From: Planctomycetales bacterium
GTDB lineage: Bacteria > Planctomycetota > Planctomycetia > Pirellulales > Pirellulaceae
Length of the DNA: 59,355 nucleotides
Assembly: GCA_020426625.1 (NCBI GenBank)
Contig: JAGQPR010000004.1
Span: 1-59,355, forward strand
Direction of reading: 5' to 3'
A model generated the notes under the pieces. It searched no databases. It was not told where the DNA came from and was given only the letters and a program-made list of their open reading frames with translations. A program made the translations under genes and the position numbers. Shown here piece by piece: positions 1 through 7,404 of this stretch (the first letter of the stretch is position 1; every line of letters starts with the position of its first letter).

Positions 1-250
1 CGGAGCCATGTCCGCAGCAACTAGCGATTTCCTCATTGGATTCCTCATTGGAACCGACATCAGAATGCCCACTGCAACAACCGCAGCGGCCAGCCGGAGA
101 CTCAACCTCACAGCTGCCGCATCCTTGGCAGGTGAACTGCGAACTGCAATCGCCAGAACATGCCTTTTGAAGCGCACGCACCATCGTCGGCTGAATCGTT
201 ATCGCAACGATTAGTAAAAGATTGACGGCAATGCGAGTTAAGCGGGCCAT
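1..250 (-). CDS. Secreted Cys-rich small protein, 3' end outside the window
   Basis: Read on the minus strand from an ATG at 248-250, this frame stays open to the left edge, giving 83 residues with no stop. A hydrophobic signal-like segment (residues about 3-26) ends in VRA. A Cys-dense stretch follows with CSGDCSS, CQGCGSC, CGCC and CC spacings and little other character. Cysteine pairs of this kind suggest metal or disulfide chemistry outside the cytoplasm; no family was recognised. It is divergent from the TolC-like gene at 403, with the palindrome 291-307 in between. Similar Cys-rich secreted proteins sit beside other efflux genes in this window (23894, 35075, 38829). The gene is incomplete, so its length is unknown. 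Confidence 0.6.
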   Translation of the reverse strand, partial: MARLTRIAVNLLLIVAITIQPTMVRALQKACSGDCSSQFTCQGCGSCEVESPAGRCGCCSGHSDVGSNEESNEEIASCCGHGS

Positions 251-290
251 GAGAATTGTGTGGAAGTTTCCCTTAGTTCGTTCCGATGAT

Positions 291-307
291 ATACCCCGAG
301 ATGGTAT
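291..307. promoter_or_regulatory. CsoR-like 17-bp palindromic operator
   Basis: The sequence ATACCCCGAGATGGTAT is an inverted repeat ATACC-N7-GGTAT, and the arms extend to ATATACC/GGTATAT at 289-309. Its length and ends match the published CsoR operator pattern (TACCCC-N3-GGGGTA within 17 bp). It lies between two divergent genes, a Cys-rich secreted protein and a TolC lipoprotein. Sites of the same form occur at 4890, 16886 and 20914. No csoR gene is in the window, so the regulator is inferred. Confidence 0.5.
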
Positions 308-402
308 ATGGAGTATATCGGAAATTCTGCCAATTGGTACAAGTCCAATTTGCCAAAACGGCGTGATTGCCGTTTCAATTGTAGTTTGCGGAGCGGATTA
401 GT

Positions 403-1995
403 ATGAGAAATCAGTCAACAGACAAGCGTGTTTCTAACCGGAAACGGCGATTTTTGCTCGCTCTCCTGGCTGGTTTCTCAACGAGCGGATGTGCGACTTC
501 GCCTGAGCCAAGACCGTCGGCATTCTCGCAGACTGCCCCCTTACCCCAAAGCGCAGTCGCCGGTAACGAGACTAAGCCGCCCAATGTAAGCCAAGCCCAG
601 CCCCCCCAGTTGTCTTCAACTATTCGGACCATTGCCTACAACGAGGGCTTGGTTTCGGCAGCGCCGCAACCAGTATTCGTTCAGGATGCCGAGGAAGCCG
701 AGGGGGGCGAGCTATCTGATAGGGAGGCTATTGAGGAAACGGCCCAGCCAGAGGTGGTTCGACCACCGAACTCGAACTCTGTCTCTGCAACCGGAACGCA
801 GCAGCCTGCCCAATACTTCGTTTCAGTCGCAATGGCCGGGCATCCGAAGCTTCGAGCCGCGCGACAACGAGTCGCTGCGGCCACGAACGTAGCGCCGCAA
901 GTCAGTGCGTTACCTGATCCAATGTTCAATAACACCTTCTGGCCGATTCAAAATCAAGCGTTGCAAACTGCCGGTGGTCGAGTCGGCCATCAATTTGGCT
1001 TATCGCAAGGCGTTCCATGGCCAGAGAAGCTCAGGACCAAGGCAGCTATTGCGAATCGAGAAGTGCAGATGGCACAAGCTGAGGTAGATCGCATCGAGCG
1101 CGAGATCACCGAAGCTGTTCGCCTTGCATACTATGAAGTATGGTTCGCAACGCGTGCCATTGCCATCATTCAAGAGACTCGTGAATTGGTTGACGATCTA
1201 ACGCAAGTTGCAGAAGCCCGCTACAAGAGCGGCGGAAGTCAGCAAGATGTGCTGCGAGCACAGTTGGAAGCAGACCGACTCGACGATCAAATTGTGACAC
1301 TCCGCAAGCAAAAGGAACAGGCGCAAGCCGACCTTGCCGCGCTGGTCCAACAGCCGGTTTCATTGATCCCAGAAGCGAGCGAAGAGCTTGGCCTAACCAA
1401 TGTTCCCGAGCAGCTCGACGGATTATTGGTCCTTGCCGAGCAATGTAGTCCCGAGCTACGAGCGATTGCGTGGGAAATCCAAAGGGACCGTCAAAAGCAG
1501 AAATTGGCCTGCCTCCAGAAATACCCTGACCTCCAAGTCGGCTTGAACTACGCAATCATTAGCGATGACAGCAACGCGATTAGCCCAGTAGCGAATGGTC
1601 ATGACAACATCAGTTTCACCGTCGGGACAACGTTGCCCATTTGGCGCGAAAAGATCAATGCTGGTATTCGCGAGGCCGCTCACCGCACCAGTAGCTCGAC
1701 CGAACGATTGGAAGCGGAGCGCGATGCAATCCAAGGAAAACTGCGTCGACTGATGGCACAGGCCGACGCGCTCGTCCAGCAACAAGACATCTACAAAGAT
1801 CGCATCATTCCTCGCACCGAAGATACGCTTACACTATCGATCGCGGATTATCGAGGCAAACGAACCGATTTTTTCACGCTGATCGAAACGTATCGCGATC
1901 TACTCATGTTTGAAACTCAAATGGCACGTTTTGAAGCCACACTTGCAGGCACCGTGGCACAGATCGAACGTACTGTCGGGTGTCCTGCTCAGTAA
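403..1995 (+). CDS. TolC/CusC-family outer membrane efflux lipoprotein
   Basis: A 530-residue outer-membrane channel of the TolC family, expected to trimerise and connect with an RND pump and periplasmic adaptor. The N-terminus has basic residues, a hydrophobic segment and a lipobox ending in SGC (about residue 30), so it should be a lipoprotein like CusC. A low-complexity linker to about residue 130 is followed by two outer-membrane-efflux repeats rich in long Gln/Ala/Glu coiled coils (AQAEVDRIEREITEAV; RAQLEADRLDDQIV). The chosen ATG has GGAG nine bases upstream. No RND gene is adjacent; the pumps at 26186 and 41020 are possible partners. A CsoR-like palindrome lies about 100 bases upstream. 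Substrate cannot be told from the sequence. Confidence 0.9.
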   Translation: MRNQSTDKRVSNRKRRFLLALLAGFSTSGCATSPEPRPSAFSQTAPLPQSAVAGNETKPPNVSQAQPPQLSSTIRTIAYNEGLVSAAPQPVFVQDAEEAEGGELSDREAIEETAQPEVVRPPNSNSVSATGTQQPAQYFVSVAMAGHPKLRAARQRVAAATNVAPQVSALPDPMFNNTFWPIQNQALQTAGGRVGHQFGLSQGVPWPEKLRTKAAIANREVQMAQAEVDRIEREITEAVRLAYYEVWFATRAIAIIQETRELVDDLTQVAEARYKSGGSQQDVLRAQLEADRLDDQIVTLRKQKEQAQADLAALVQQPVSLIPEASEELGLTNVPEQLDGLLVLAEQCSPELRAIAWEIQRDRQKQKLACLQKYPDLQVGLNYAIISDDSNAISPVANGHDNISFTVGTTLPIWREKINAGIREAAHRTSSSTERLEAERDAIQGKLRRLMAQADALVQQQDIYKDRIIPRTEDTLTLSIADYRGKRTDFFTLIETYRDLLMFETQMARFEATLAGTVAQIERTVGCPAQ

Positions 1996-2015
1996 CGACT
2001 CTCACTTCCCGTTGG

Positions 2016-2102
2016 CTAGTTCCAACCGAGCTTCGTCAGTTCCTGGCGGAGCTCTTTTCTTGCGCGGTTGAGCTTTGAATCAACAGTTCCCTTAGGGACG
2101 AA
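2016..2102 (-). pseudogene. Relic of an ECF sigma factor 3' end
   Basis: The last 28 codons before the stop at 2016 encode GTVDSKLNRARKELRQELT followed by KLGWN. They align closely with the C-terminus of the ECF sigma factor at 3979 (GTVGSRLNRARNELRHELT, then KLGYE). This is the sigma-4 recognition-helix end. The DNA is also clearly similar over about 75 bp. Nothing sigma-like precedes it: upstream the same frame runs antiphase through the peptidase gene at 2092. I read it as the leftover of a duplicated sigma gene whose 5' part was lost, with the peptidase 3' end placed against it. Confidence 0.75.
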
Positions 2103-3003
2103 AGCTAACCGCAAAAACTGAGAGTGACTGTTCTGCATTCTCATAGTTATGGTTGAAAGCATAATTCTTCCATCGCCGCTCAAGTTCTGCGACGCTACTG
2201 ATTCCGTAATGTGTCGACAAGGCCTGATCGTAGCCATGCTGGGTAGCATCCATACCAAAACGAGTGACTTTAGCGAGGTCCCCATCCTGACACAAGAAAC
2301 GCAGCAATGAAGCACTTTGGCCGTAGAAGGCGGGCATCTGATCGACAGATGCAAACTGCTCTAAATTCAGAATTTTATTTAACGGCATAGCTGTGCCCTG
2401 ATGCAATGCCTGGCGGCAGTCACGTTCATGCAGCAACTGCTTTTGCTTTGTATCCGCCAGCATGGCAGCCCCTTCGTCCAGCCAATGGGGAGGTTGGTTA
2501 CCGCCAAAACATTCGGCAAGAATAATATGGGTCAATTCGTGGGGCAGCGCGGGCAACTCGCCGCTTGGTTCTACAAGTACGTCGATGCGCCGAGAAATCG
2601 TACGACCGCCATCTAACTGAATCAAGCTGCTCCCAAGCGTACTTGCCCCTATCGATCCAACAGCTTGAATATAAGTAGACCGGCTGTTATGTAACTGAAC
2701 TTTACAAACTGGGCGCCAAGAAGGAAGCTCTTCAGTATTCCGCCATAGCTTCCCCAGTTGTCGCCGCATCGACTCGCAATAGTCGAGTACTTTTTGGGGC
2801 GGCGGACCGCCTTGGCTACAACAAATACGAAAGTTATCGGAGGTCGCTAATGACTCGACTTCATGCACTTGATCCGCAGCAACGCTAAGTGCAATCATTA
2901 GGAAGAATGCGAAGGCAGATTCCAGGAAAAGTTTCAAATTTTGATCTCCAAGCCGGCTTTTCACGAACTGCACCCAAGACCATGCCACGTTCCCAAACGG
3001 CAT
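2092..3003 (-). CDS. Secreted gluzincin-like HExxH protein
   Basis: A 303-residue protein with an N-terminal hydrophobic segment (about 27-43) after an unusually long leading stretch; a TTG start nearer the signal is possible. The core has HELTH (HExxH zinc motif) followed about 25 residues later by WLDEGAA, whose Glu would be the third zinc ligand. This is the layout of the peptidase-MA/DUF1570 families common in planctomycetes. Substrate is unknown. The 3' end overlaps the sigma-factor relic at 2016-2102, so the last residues may have been altered by the rearrangement. The strand is opposite to both neighbours, and no operon partner is visible. Confidence 0.75.
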   Translation of the reverse strand: MPFGNVAWSWVQFVKSRLGDQNLKLFLESAFAFFLMIALSVAADQVHEVESLATSDNFRICCSQGGPPPQKVLDYCESMRRQLGKLWRNTEELPSWRPVCKVQLHNSRSTYIQAVGSIGASTLGSSLIQLDGGRTISRRIDVLVEPSGELPALPHELTHIILAECFGGNQPPHWLDEGAAMLADTKQKQLLHERDCRQALHQGTAMPLNKILNLEQFASVDQMPAFYGQSASLLRFLCQDGDLAKVTRFGMDATQHGYDQALSTHYGISSVAELERRWKNYAFNHNYENAEQSLSVFAVSFRP

Positions 3004-3248
3004 TTGGAGTCTGCCTAAGTCAATTCATGTGCCAGGGTGCGAAAACCTGCGGTTGAAAATCGCCAACGCGCAGCCGCAAGTCATTTGCAGCCAATTGGTT
3101 AGGGAGTTCTCCCAACAGTTTTCCTAATTCGCGGCGCGATGAGTTTTGCGCGGAAAACAGGCGAGGCATGCGCAAATCCAAGGCAAGGCAATGACTGCTT
3201 GGCTGCGCTCCCAAAATGTGCGAATTCCGAAAAAGATTCTGACGGCTT

Positions 3249-3278
3249 GTGAAGAAAAGATGGTCTACAAGCATCCAA
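3249..3278 (+). promoter_or_regulatory. ECF-type promoter-like element (site A)
   Basis: GTGAAGAA (3249-3256), 14 bases, then GCATCCAA (3271-3278). It is one of nine copies of this bipartite signal. The spacing GAA-N20-TCYAA resembles the sigma-E class (GGAACTT, then TCTAA). It is 90 bases upstream of the small secreted protein at 3368. The rest of the 364-base gap 3004-3367 shows no gene. Confidence 0.6.
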
Positions 3279-3341
3279 ATCAGCAATCGCGGCTACGAAG
3301 CGGACGTTGCCGAGACTTACCAAAATTCCGCGTTTCCCATT

Positions 3342-3354
3342 GGGGTAATACCCC
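3342..3354. promoter_or_regulatory. GGGGTAATACCCC inverted repeat
   Basis: A 13-bp inverted repeat directly upstream of the GGAGG ribosome site (3355-3359) and start codon of the gene at 3368. It shares the GGGGTA/TACCCC half-sites of the 17-bp palindromes at 291, 4890, 16886 and 20914 but in the opposite order. It may be an operator in the leader or a short RNA hairpin that affects ribosome access. Confidence 0.35.
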
Positions 3355-3367
3355 GGAGGTTCTCGGT

Positions 3368-3748
3368 ATGTTGAAGCAAACGTTTATGGGAGTCGCGGCC
3401 CTCACCGCGATTGGTTTGTCGGCAGGCAGTGCCTGGGCACAATGCGGATGCTGTTCCATCGGTGTCACAACAAACGGCACCACGGTTGACAGTAGAGACG
3501 TACAAGCTGTGACGACTGTGGCACCGTCAGCGGTACCGACGCAAAGCTACCAAAGGTTCTCCTATTCACCAACAGTAGCCACTCCGACACCGCAAACAAT
3601 TGCTGCCCCAAGCGTTGTACTTGCGGCGCCTCAGGTCCAGTCGTACCGACGTTTCTCGTATCAGCCAAATGCATACGGCAGTTCGAGCATTTCTCGCAAA
3701 CACCCGTATGAGTACAGTAAGGCTGATCCACGACGATACCGGCCCTAA
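3368..3748 (+). CDS. Small secreted protein with SYxRFSY repeats
   Basis: A 126-residue protein. The ATG at 3368 has GGAGG eight bases upstream; the longer frame from 3146 has no such site. A signal peptide ends at SAWAQ, and the mature protein opens with CGCC. The body is Pro/Thr/Val-rich with two copies of a short motif, SYQRFSY and SYRRFSY, and ends in KADPRRYRP. No enzymatic domain is visible. The CGCC start and its place behind promoter site A and the GGGGTAATACCCC repeat suggest a metal-linked envelope protein, but the function is unknown. Confidence 0.75.
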   Translation: MLKQTFMGVAALTAIGLSAGSAWAQCGCCSIGVTTNGTTVDSRDVQAVTTVAPSAVPTQSYQRFSYSPTVATPTPQTIAAPSVVLAAPQVQSYRRFSYQPNAYGSSSISRKHPYEYSKADPRRYRP

Positions 3749-3783
3749 CCGTCGCTAACAGTATCGCTAACAGTCGCAAACCC

Positions 3784-3822
3784 GACGCAGTCCGGCTTAA
3801 TTAGAGTTGGCTGCGTCTTTTT
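3784..3822 (+). terminator. Rho-independent terminator
   Basis: GACGCAG (3784-3790) pairs with CTGCGTC (3811-3817), followed by TTTTT. It lies 36 bases after the stop of the small secreted protein gene. Confidence 0.7.
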
Positions 3823-3906
3823 AGTTGCAACAAATCCGCTGATTCAGAATCCTGCCTAGAAATGTGCGGACGAGCGACCGAAGAGGAAAAAAGTTTTGCA
3901 GTTTCC

Positions 3907-3936
3907 GTGAAGAAATCGCGTTCGGACCGCATCCAA
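3907..3936 (+). promoter_or_regulatory. ECF-type promoter-like element (site B), facing the sigma gene's 3' end
   Basis: GTGAAGAA (3907-3914), 14 bases, then GCATCCAA (3929-3936); both halves are identical to site A. An A-rich stretch precedes it. No credible plus-strand gene follows. A transcript from here would run antisense into the ECF sigma gene, which ends at 3979. It may be a relic promoter of a lost gene or a source of antisense RNA. Confidence 0.5.
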
Positions 3937-3978
3937 ATACACGATTGAGGAGCCTTAGTTGTCGATTGACGCATTGCC

Positions 3979-4563
3979 TTACTCGTACCCGAGCTTCGTC
4001 AGTTCATGGCGAAGCTCGTTCCGGGCGCGGTTGAGTCTCGAACCAACAGTACCTTCAGGAATTCCTAGCGATTCGGCGATCTCGCGGTACGACAAGCCAT
4101 TTTGCTCCTTGAGCAGAAAGACGGCACGTAGTTCGGAATCGAGACGGTTTAATGCCGCCTCAAGTAAACGCGCCTCGTCGCACTTGATTAGCCGATTGTC
4201 GTCGGTAGTTGCCGGTTCCGAGACGAGTGATGCCGTCGACCGCCTCTTCTGTTTTCTCAGATGCTGCAAAGCTTCGTTGGTCGCGAGTCGAAATAGCCAT
4301 GTTTCCAGTTTTGATTGTCCACTGAACTGATTCAGTTTGCGGAACATTTGAAGAAAGACTTGTTGCGTCAAGTCATCCGCATCCTGTCGTCCAACCATTC
4401 GCACCATCAGCCCATAGACGCGACTGCTGCAATGCTCGTAGATCGACTTCATGGCGGAACCATCTCCCGCCACGCACGACGCTACCAAGCGATCCATTGT
4501 ATCGTCAGATGTCAATTCGCTGGCTGGCTGAGTTGATGTGTTCGAATCTTCAGATTGATTCAA
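3979..4563 (-). CDS. ECF-family RNA polymerase sigma factor
   Basis: A 194-residue sigma-70 family protein of the extracytoplasmic-function type. Region 2 is seen at about residues 45-105 (DADDLTQQVFLQMFRKL; TWLFRLATNEALQHLRKQKR). Region 4 is at about 135-190 (LSYREIAESLGIPEGTVGSRL). Region 3 is absent, as usual for ECF factors. No anti-sigma gene is adjacent, which is unusual; the N-terminal 40 residues are Ser/Thr/Asp-rich. It is the only transcription factor found in the window, so it is a natural candidate to read the repeated GTGAAGAA/GCATCTAA elements, but that link is inference. A diverged 3' copy lies at 2016-2102. Confidence 0.92.
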   Translation of the reverse strand: MNQSEDSNTSTQPASELTSDDTMDRLVASCVAGDGSAMKSIYEHCSSRVYGLMVRMVGRQDADDLTQQVFLQMFRKLNQFSGQSKLETWLFRLATNEALQHLRKQKRRSTASLVSEPATTDDNRLIKCDEARLLEAALNRLDSELRAVFLLKEQNGLSYREIAESLGIPEGTVGSRLNRARNELRHELTKLGYE

Positions 4564-4665
4564 GACCGCATCCTCTCGCGATCAAAAAAAACCGCACGCC
4601 GTAACCTGAATTGTGGTACCGAGCGAGGTTGCGCAAAACGAATTGAAGGATTACCTGGCTTTCCC

Positions 4666-4695
4666 GTGAAGGATGCAGGTCCTTGATGCATCCCA
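4666..4695 (+). promoter_or_regulatory. ECF-type promoter-like element (site C, weaker)
   Basis: GTGAAGGA (4666-4673), 14 bases, then GCATCCCA (4688-4695). Each half differs from the best copies by one or two bases. No clear plus-strand gene follows for 860 bases, so it may be a relic or may drive an RNA. Confidence 0.4.
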
Positions 4696-4889
4696 ACATA
4701 AAAGCCGGAGCGTACCACAACGCAGCCATTCTCTGCTGAGTGTTCCTTCAATTCTATGTACATAAGTGCTCAGATATTCCAGCCAACAAACGGCTGCTTT
4801 TGCGGGCGAGTTACACATGGCCAAATGCAAAAAACAAGGCCAACCGGGAACGATCGACCTGCGGCTTTGCGTAGTCTAACAATTGTACC

Positions 4890-4906
4890 ATACCCTCACA
4901 GGGTAT
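4890..4906. promoter_or_regulatory. CsoR-like 17-bp palindromic operator
   Basis: ATACCCTCACAGGGTAT is a perfect inverted repeat with six-base arms. It has the same length and ends as the sites at 291 and 20914. It lies within the long gap upstream of the sigma gene (minus) and of the secreted His-rich gene at 5558 (plus). Confidence 0.5.
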
Positions 4907-5474
4907 TAAAGGGCTTTGCGGACACAGGTGGTTTATGTTCGCATGCAAATCCATCACCGCCAGTTCTGTTCCCCGTTGGACGATCGTCGCATCGAGTCCG
5001 TACTGATTTCTAGATGGCTGAATCCGCCATACTGTTTTCGGTGTTGTCCCGATACTCGGCAACATCGACTTATCCAACAATGAAGCTGGTCAATGACTTC
5101 GTGATTCTTCGGCGAAAGCAAATCGCGAAGAAAAACCGTTCAATCAAAAAGAATCAGACAGCATCCACGAGCAGCTCAGCCGTCGCCGTGTTCCACACTC
5201 ATCCCTGTTTAACACGGCCTTCTTCGCCACCCTGCAGTTTGTCCGGTGCTCGTCGCGGGTCTACTCGTCGCCTGGATTATTGGAGTGATTGAATCTGCCC
5301 CCGTCGGCGTCGGTGCACTCGCTAGCATCGGCACCCCCAACAACAGCGTTTTGCAATGTGAAACAAAACTAAGCACGACAGACTGCAGTTAGTTGTTGAG
5401 GGGGGCGCGTTTTACATCGCTACCAACTCTGTGCGGAAATGCACAATACAAGGAAAAACAATTCGACCTATTCC

Positions 5475-5504
5475 GTGAAGAAAGCAATGGTCACAAGCAT
5501 CTAA
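5475..5504 (+). promoter_or_regulatory. ECF-type promoter-like element (site D)
   Basis: GTGAAGAA (5475-5482), 14 bases, then GCATCTAA (5497-5504), matching the consensus fully. It ends 53 bases before the start codon at 5558, a normal promoter distance. This is the clearest promoter-gene pair of the set. Confidence 0.65.
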
Positions 5505-5557
5505 GTAGCTAGGAATCTCAACAAACCCCTCTTAAAAGTTCCCTGAAAGGAACAATC

Positions 5558-6160
5558 ATGCTGATGAAACACACTGGAACACTGGCACTCGGCTTGGTGG
5601 TTATTGCCATTTCCACCTCTCTCACCGCGCGACCCGCGTCTGCCCAATCGCGATTGAACGACAAAGTGTCACGAAACAACGGTGCCAGCTTCTTTGCCAA
5701 CGGCCGCGCTTCGCGAGACATTCAACACTCTCGTGACTATTCCCGAAGTATCCAACAGTACACCACACAAGTTCCCACGATTAACCCGGCGGTGACTCAA
5801 GCGGAATCTCAGATGCTTGGCCACCAGATTCAAGGGATTCAACGCGATATGGTCATCATTCGCGAAGAAAACAAAAGCAATCCTCAAGTCGTTGAGCAAG
5901 TGAAGGGAATCGAAACCAAGTTGGCACAAGCGGCAAGCACGCAAAAGATGCTTCATGAAGAGTGCTGCAAAGACTCGCCTGATGGAAAAGTATGCGGCGA
6001 AATGGCTGGAAAAATCACCAGTACACTTGACCAAGTCAGTAAAGACCATGCCAAGTTGCTGAAGACGATGGGGCATGAAGATGCCGCGCACGACCATGCC
6101 GCAATGACGCATGAGCACGACGCGTCGGAAGCTAAAACGCCAACGAAGTCAGCTAAGTAA
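5558..6160 (+). CDS. Secreted protein with CC motif and His-rich tail
   Basis: A 200-residue protein starting at an ATG with AAAGGA six bases upstream. The signal peptide ends around PASAQ. The middle (about 85-130) is helical and charged, with an ECCKDSPDG loop and another Cys soon after (KVCGEMAG). The C-terminus is rich in His/Asp (HEDAAHDHAAMTHEHD), typical of loose metal binding. No family was recognised. It is the first gene after promoter site D and leads the Met-rich gene cluster, so a periplasmic metal-buffering role is likely but unproven. Confidence 0.75.
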   Translation: MLMKHTGTLALGLVVIAISTSLTARPASAQSRLNDKVSRNNGASFFANGRASRDIQHSRDYSRSIQQYTTQVPTINPAVTQAESQMLGHQIQGIQRDMVIIREENKSNPQVVEQVKGIETKLAQAASTQKMLHEECCKDSPDGKVCGEMAGKITSTLDQVSKDHAKLLKTMGHEDAAHDHAAMTHEHDASEAKTPTKSAK

Positions 6161-6280
6161 AGTCGTCCGTTAGGCGACTCCAATCGTTACCAACAGTGGT
6201 CAAACCGTGCTGACGAGAAATCGTCCGCACGGCATTTTGTCATTCGTCGTCCCGTCAACACCAATACAGCAGGTTTGCAC

Positions 6281-7312
6281 ATGCGCTCACTATCCACCTT
6301 TTGTAAGTCGGCTGCCTTGAGCGTCTTTGTGGCGACAGGAACTTCTGTTTTCCTCAGCCCACTTTCGATAGCGCAGGCACCTACGGATCAACATGTTCAG
6401 CCACTTGCAAATGATGCAACAATCGCCAACAGCGATCTTGCAGCGCAACTTCAGAGCCTGCGCAAGAAAGTTGCGGACCTAGAAGCAATGCTGCAGACGT
6501 CACACCAGCCACAGGACAGCATCAACGCTCCCGATCCATCGGATGCGATGCCCAACAAATCGACGAACGACTCGACTGATTCTTTGTCAAACACTGGCAA
6601 GATGCAAGGAATGCAAATGGGTGACAAAAAGATGGAGATGATGAAAGGCATGGGTGGCATGGGCCAGAGGTCAGATGGCCAATCGATGCCTCCTGGTGGA
6701 ATGGGTAAGCGAATGATGGGGAGCGAGATGGGCGGCATGAAAGGCATGTCTGGAGGATCTGGTGGAATGGGAATGATGTCAGACAGGGGTGGCATGCCTG
6801 GCGGCATGGGCATGGGTGGCCAGGGGATGGGGATGATGAAAGGCATGGGAATGATGGGCCGCAATCCCGCCACGAAATCGTCGATGAGTGGCATGGAGTC
6901 AATGGGCAGCATGAATATGCCGTCTGCATTGCCAGGCTTCGCAGGTGCCTCGCATCTGTATCACATCGGTGAGACGGGCTTCTTCCTCGACCATCCACAG
7001 CACATCGCATTGAGTGATGTCCAACAACTGCAACTCAACAAGATCAAAGAGGCATCGTTGTTGGCAACGGCCACTGCGGAGCGCAAGATCGACGAAGCAG
7101 AACAAGAACTGTGGACACTGACCGCTGAGGCGCAGCCCGATATTACCAAAATCGAGGCGAAAGCCCACGAGATCGCTCAGCTCCAAGTGGCCAATCGAAT
7201 CGCTTTCATTCGATCCGTCGGCAACGCTGCCGAAGTGCTAACCAAAGAGCAACGTCAAACGCTCGTCGGCATGGTTGCACCTGAACCCGAGGACTCCGTG
7301 ACAACCGAGTGA
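6281..7312 (+). CDS. Secreted Met/Gly-rich protein with CpxP/Spy-like C-terminal domain
   Basis: About 343 residues from the ATG at 6281; a TTG two codons earlier is less likely. Signal peptide, then a short coiled coil (LQSLRKKVADLEAML), then a long Met/Gly stretch (about 110-210) with many MGGM and GMGMM units, which could bind Cu(I) through thioethers. The C-terminal 120 residues are helical and charged and contain LSDVQQLQLNKIKE and LTKEQRQTL, like the LTxxQ helices of the CpxP/Spy/CnrX metal-sensor and chaperone group. The neighbouring gene at 7405 shares the coiled coil and Met-rich plan. Likely a periplasmic metal-binding protein; CpxP similarity is a visual call. Confidence 0.75.
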   Translation: MRSLSTFCKSAALSVFVATGTSVFLSPLSIAQAPTDQHVQPLANDATIANSDLAAQLQSLRKKVADLEAMLQTSHQPQDSINAPDPSDAMPNKSTNDSTDSLSNTGKMQGMQMGDKKMEMMKGMGGMGQRSDGQSMPPGGMGKRMMGSEMGGMKGMSGGSGGMGMMSDRGGMPGGMGMGGQGMGMMKGMGMMGRNPATKSSMSGMESMGSMNMPSALPGFAGASHLYHIGETGFFLDHPQHIALSDVQQLQLNKIKEASLLATATAERKIDEAEQELWTLTAEAQPDITKIEAKAHEIAQLQVANRIAFIRSVGNAAEVLTKEQRQTLVGMVAPEPEDSVTTE

Positions 7313-7404
7313 TCGTGAACTCCAGATGTTAGCGGTCCAAGTAAATCATGTTCAACCACCAAACGTCCCAAGCAATCAACCCGTTCAACGAAAGATGAAT
7401 AGCG

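Larger units (their letters stand above)
4564..5557. other. Long non-coding stretch with two promoter-like elements and an operator
   Basis: No convincing gene in 994 bases. It holds promoter-like sites at 4666 and 5475 and a palindrome at 4890. On the minus strand, TACAAT just beyond the palindrome, 17 bases from a weak TTTAAT, could be a sigma-gene promoter. A short hydrophobic reading (VLVAGLLVAWIIGVIES, plus strand from 5246) has no good start and may be a gene relic. Confidence 0.4.

Noticed and set aside
8-214. Plus-strand frame at the left edge
   Set aside because: The opposite strand has a signal peptide and Cys-rich pattern with its own ATG; this frame is its shadow.
3959-4330. Plus-strand frame with TTG start and GAGGAG, after promoter site B
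   Set aside because: Fully antisense to the ECF sigma gene, Ser/Arg-rich as antisense frames often are, with no domain or signal.
4682-4711. Possible minus-strand copy of the promoter element before the sigma gene
   Set aside because: GCATCAAG is present at 4682-4689, but the required GTGAAGAA half is absent at the right distance.
5014-5292. 92-residue plus-strand frame in the sigma-to-5558 gap
   Set aside because: No ribosome site, no domain, Ser/Arg-rich; possible relic only.
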